From NCBI GenBank assembly GCA_900544385.1, contig UQVD01000013.1:1-30476 (forward strand): 30,476 bases of DNA, in the 5' to 3' direction. Position 1 is the first letter of the stretch. Each line of letters opens with the position of its first letter. The translations under genes and the position numbers were made by a program. Positions 30,044 through 30,476 of the stretch are shown here, one piece after another. Below the pieces are notes generated by a model. The model saw only the letters and a program-made list of their open reading frames with translations. It did no database searches and was not told the origin of the DNA. The DNA is from an uncultured Collinsella sp. (GTDB lineage Bacteria > Actinomycetota > Coriobacteriia > Coriobacteriales > Coriobacteriaceae).

Positions 30044-30433
30044 CTATGCGAGCTCGTCGGCAATAGCTGCGACCTGCTCGGCCGTTTCGCACGAATACAC
30101 GCGAACGTCGCTCAGCGTACGCTTGACCAGGCCTGACAGCGTTTTGCCAGGGCCGACCTCAATAAACGTGTCGATACCCTGATCCTGCAGAGTGTGCAGC
30201 GTGTCGACCCAACGCACGGCATGGCTCACCTGGTTGGCCAAGACATCCGATGCCGCTCGCGGGTCCGCCGGATAGGGCGCCGCCGTCATGTTTGCCATAA
30301 CCGGAATTAGCAGCGAAGACGGAACGTGGCCGTCTTGGATATACGTCGCCAGCCCCTCAGTCGCCTCTGCCATATAGGGGCTATGAAATGCACCCGACAC
30401 CGCGACTTTCATAGCGCGGCCGCCAGCCTCTTT
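30044..30433 (-). CDS. fabD: Malonyl-CoA:ACP transacylase (FabD), N-terminus missing at contig end
   Basis: Only the last 129 residues of an expected ~310 are present. They include the catalytic histidine block VSGAFHSPYM, which pairs with the nucleophilic serine lost beyond the contig, and the C-terminal IDTFIEVGPGKTLSGLVKR signature. The enzyme moves malonyl from CoA to ACP, so it links acetyl-CoA carboxylase to the FabF/G/Z cycle. The genomic sequence stops at 30433; the apparent start MYKRQ just upstream is translated adaptor and must be ignored. Confidence 0.96.
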   Translation of the reverse strand, partial: KEAGGRAMKVAVSGAFHSPYMAEATEGLATYIQDGHVPSSLLIPVMANMTAAPYPADPRAASDVLANQVSHAVRWVDTLHTLQDQGIDTFIEVGPGKTLSGLVKRTLSDVRVYSCETAEQVAAIADELA

Positions 30434-30476
30434 CTGTCTCTTATACACATCTCCGAGCCCACGAGACCGATCAGTA
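30434..30476. other. Nextera adaptor read-through with index (library artefact)
   Basis: Bases 30434-30452 are the 19-bp mosaic end CTGTCTCTTATACACATCT. Bases 30453-30467 (CCGAGCCCACGAGAC) are the Nextera read-2 adaptor. 30468-30475 (CGATCAGT) look like an 8-nt i7 index. None of this is genomic. Confidence 0.98.

Noticed and set aside
1..30476. tRNA, rRNA, prophage, IS transposase or toxin-antitoxin genes
   Set aside because: None was seen on either strand. All sizeable frames outside the listed genes are shadows.

Overview
This is a GC-rich bacterial contig, most likely from a gut member of the Coriobacteriia (Actinomycetota) and probably Collinsella or a close relative. I infer this from the gene complement (selenium-type molybdenum hydroxylase cluster, fused accD-accA, actinobacterial-looking ribosomal proteins), the codon bias and the style of the intergenic repeats. 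No marker gene was compared. Both ends carry Illumina Nextera (Tn5) adaptor sequence, so only 18-30433 is genomic, and the first and last genes are cut by library fragmentation, not by biology.

Region 1 (18-8442) is a purine-catabolism island. On the minus strand it holds a uracil/xanthine-type permease, ssnA (amidohydrolase), ygfK (large FAD/Fe-S oxidoreductase), a four-cluster ferredoxin and the 2Fe-2S subunit of a molybdenum hydroxylase, which is cut by the contig end. A divergent YheO-like sensor/regulator (plus strand) faces the permease promoter. A RidA imine deaminase follows beyond a bidirectional terminator. Related ygfK/ssnA/xdh clusters are linked to selenium-dependent anaerobic purine and urate breakdown. 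The gaps before ssnA and ygfK are densely palindromic.

Region 2 (8443-14500) holds a U32-family protein and an RluA-type pseudouridine synthase on the plus strand, converging with a minus-strand pair (Gfo/Idh/MocA oxidoreductase then DeoR-type repressor). The gap between the convergent pairs contains the most striking repeat in the window: six copies of a ~15-nt motif in alternating orientation every 40-41 bp, forming three tandem hairpins. It is flanked by two copies of a dispersed hairpin with a GGGGACAG core.

Region 3 (14443-20501) is a 12-gene S10/spc ribosomal-protein block, rplC to rplX, on the minus strand. It is unusual at both ends: no rpsJ precedes rplC, and a terminator follows rplX where rplE is normally expected. 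Structured non-coding gaps precede rplC, rplB and rplN, and the first two share a near-identical 24-nt element.

Region 4 (20502-30433) begins with a large, almost perfect inverted repeat (45-bp arms). A CDF metal exporter and a histidine phosphatase follow, then a lone glucose-superfamily PTS EIIC. The right end is a type II fatty-acid synthesis operon read leftwards: fabD, fabG, fabF, accB, fabZ, accC and a fused accDA. It supplies malonyl-CoA and the elongation enzymes from one transcript.
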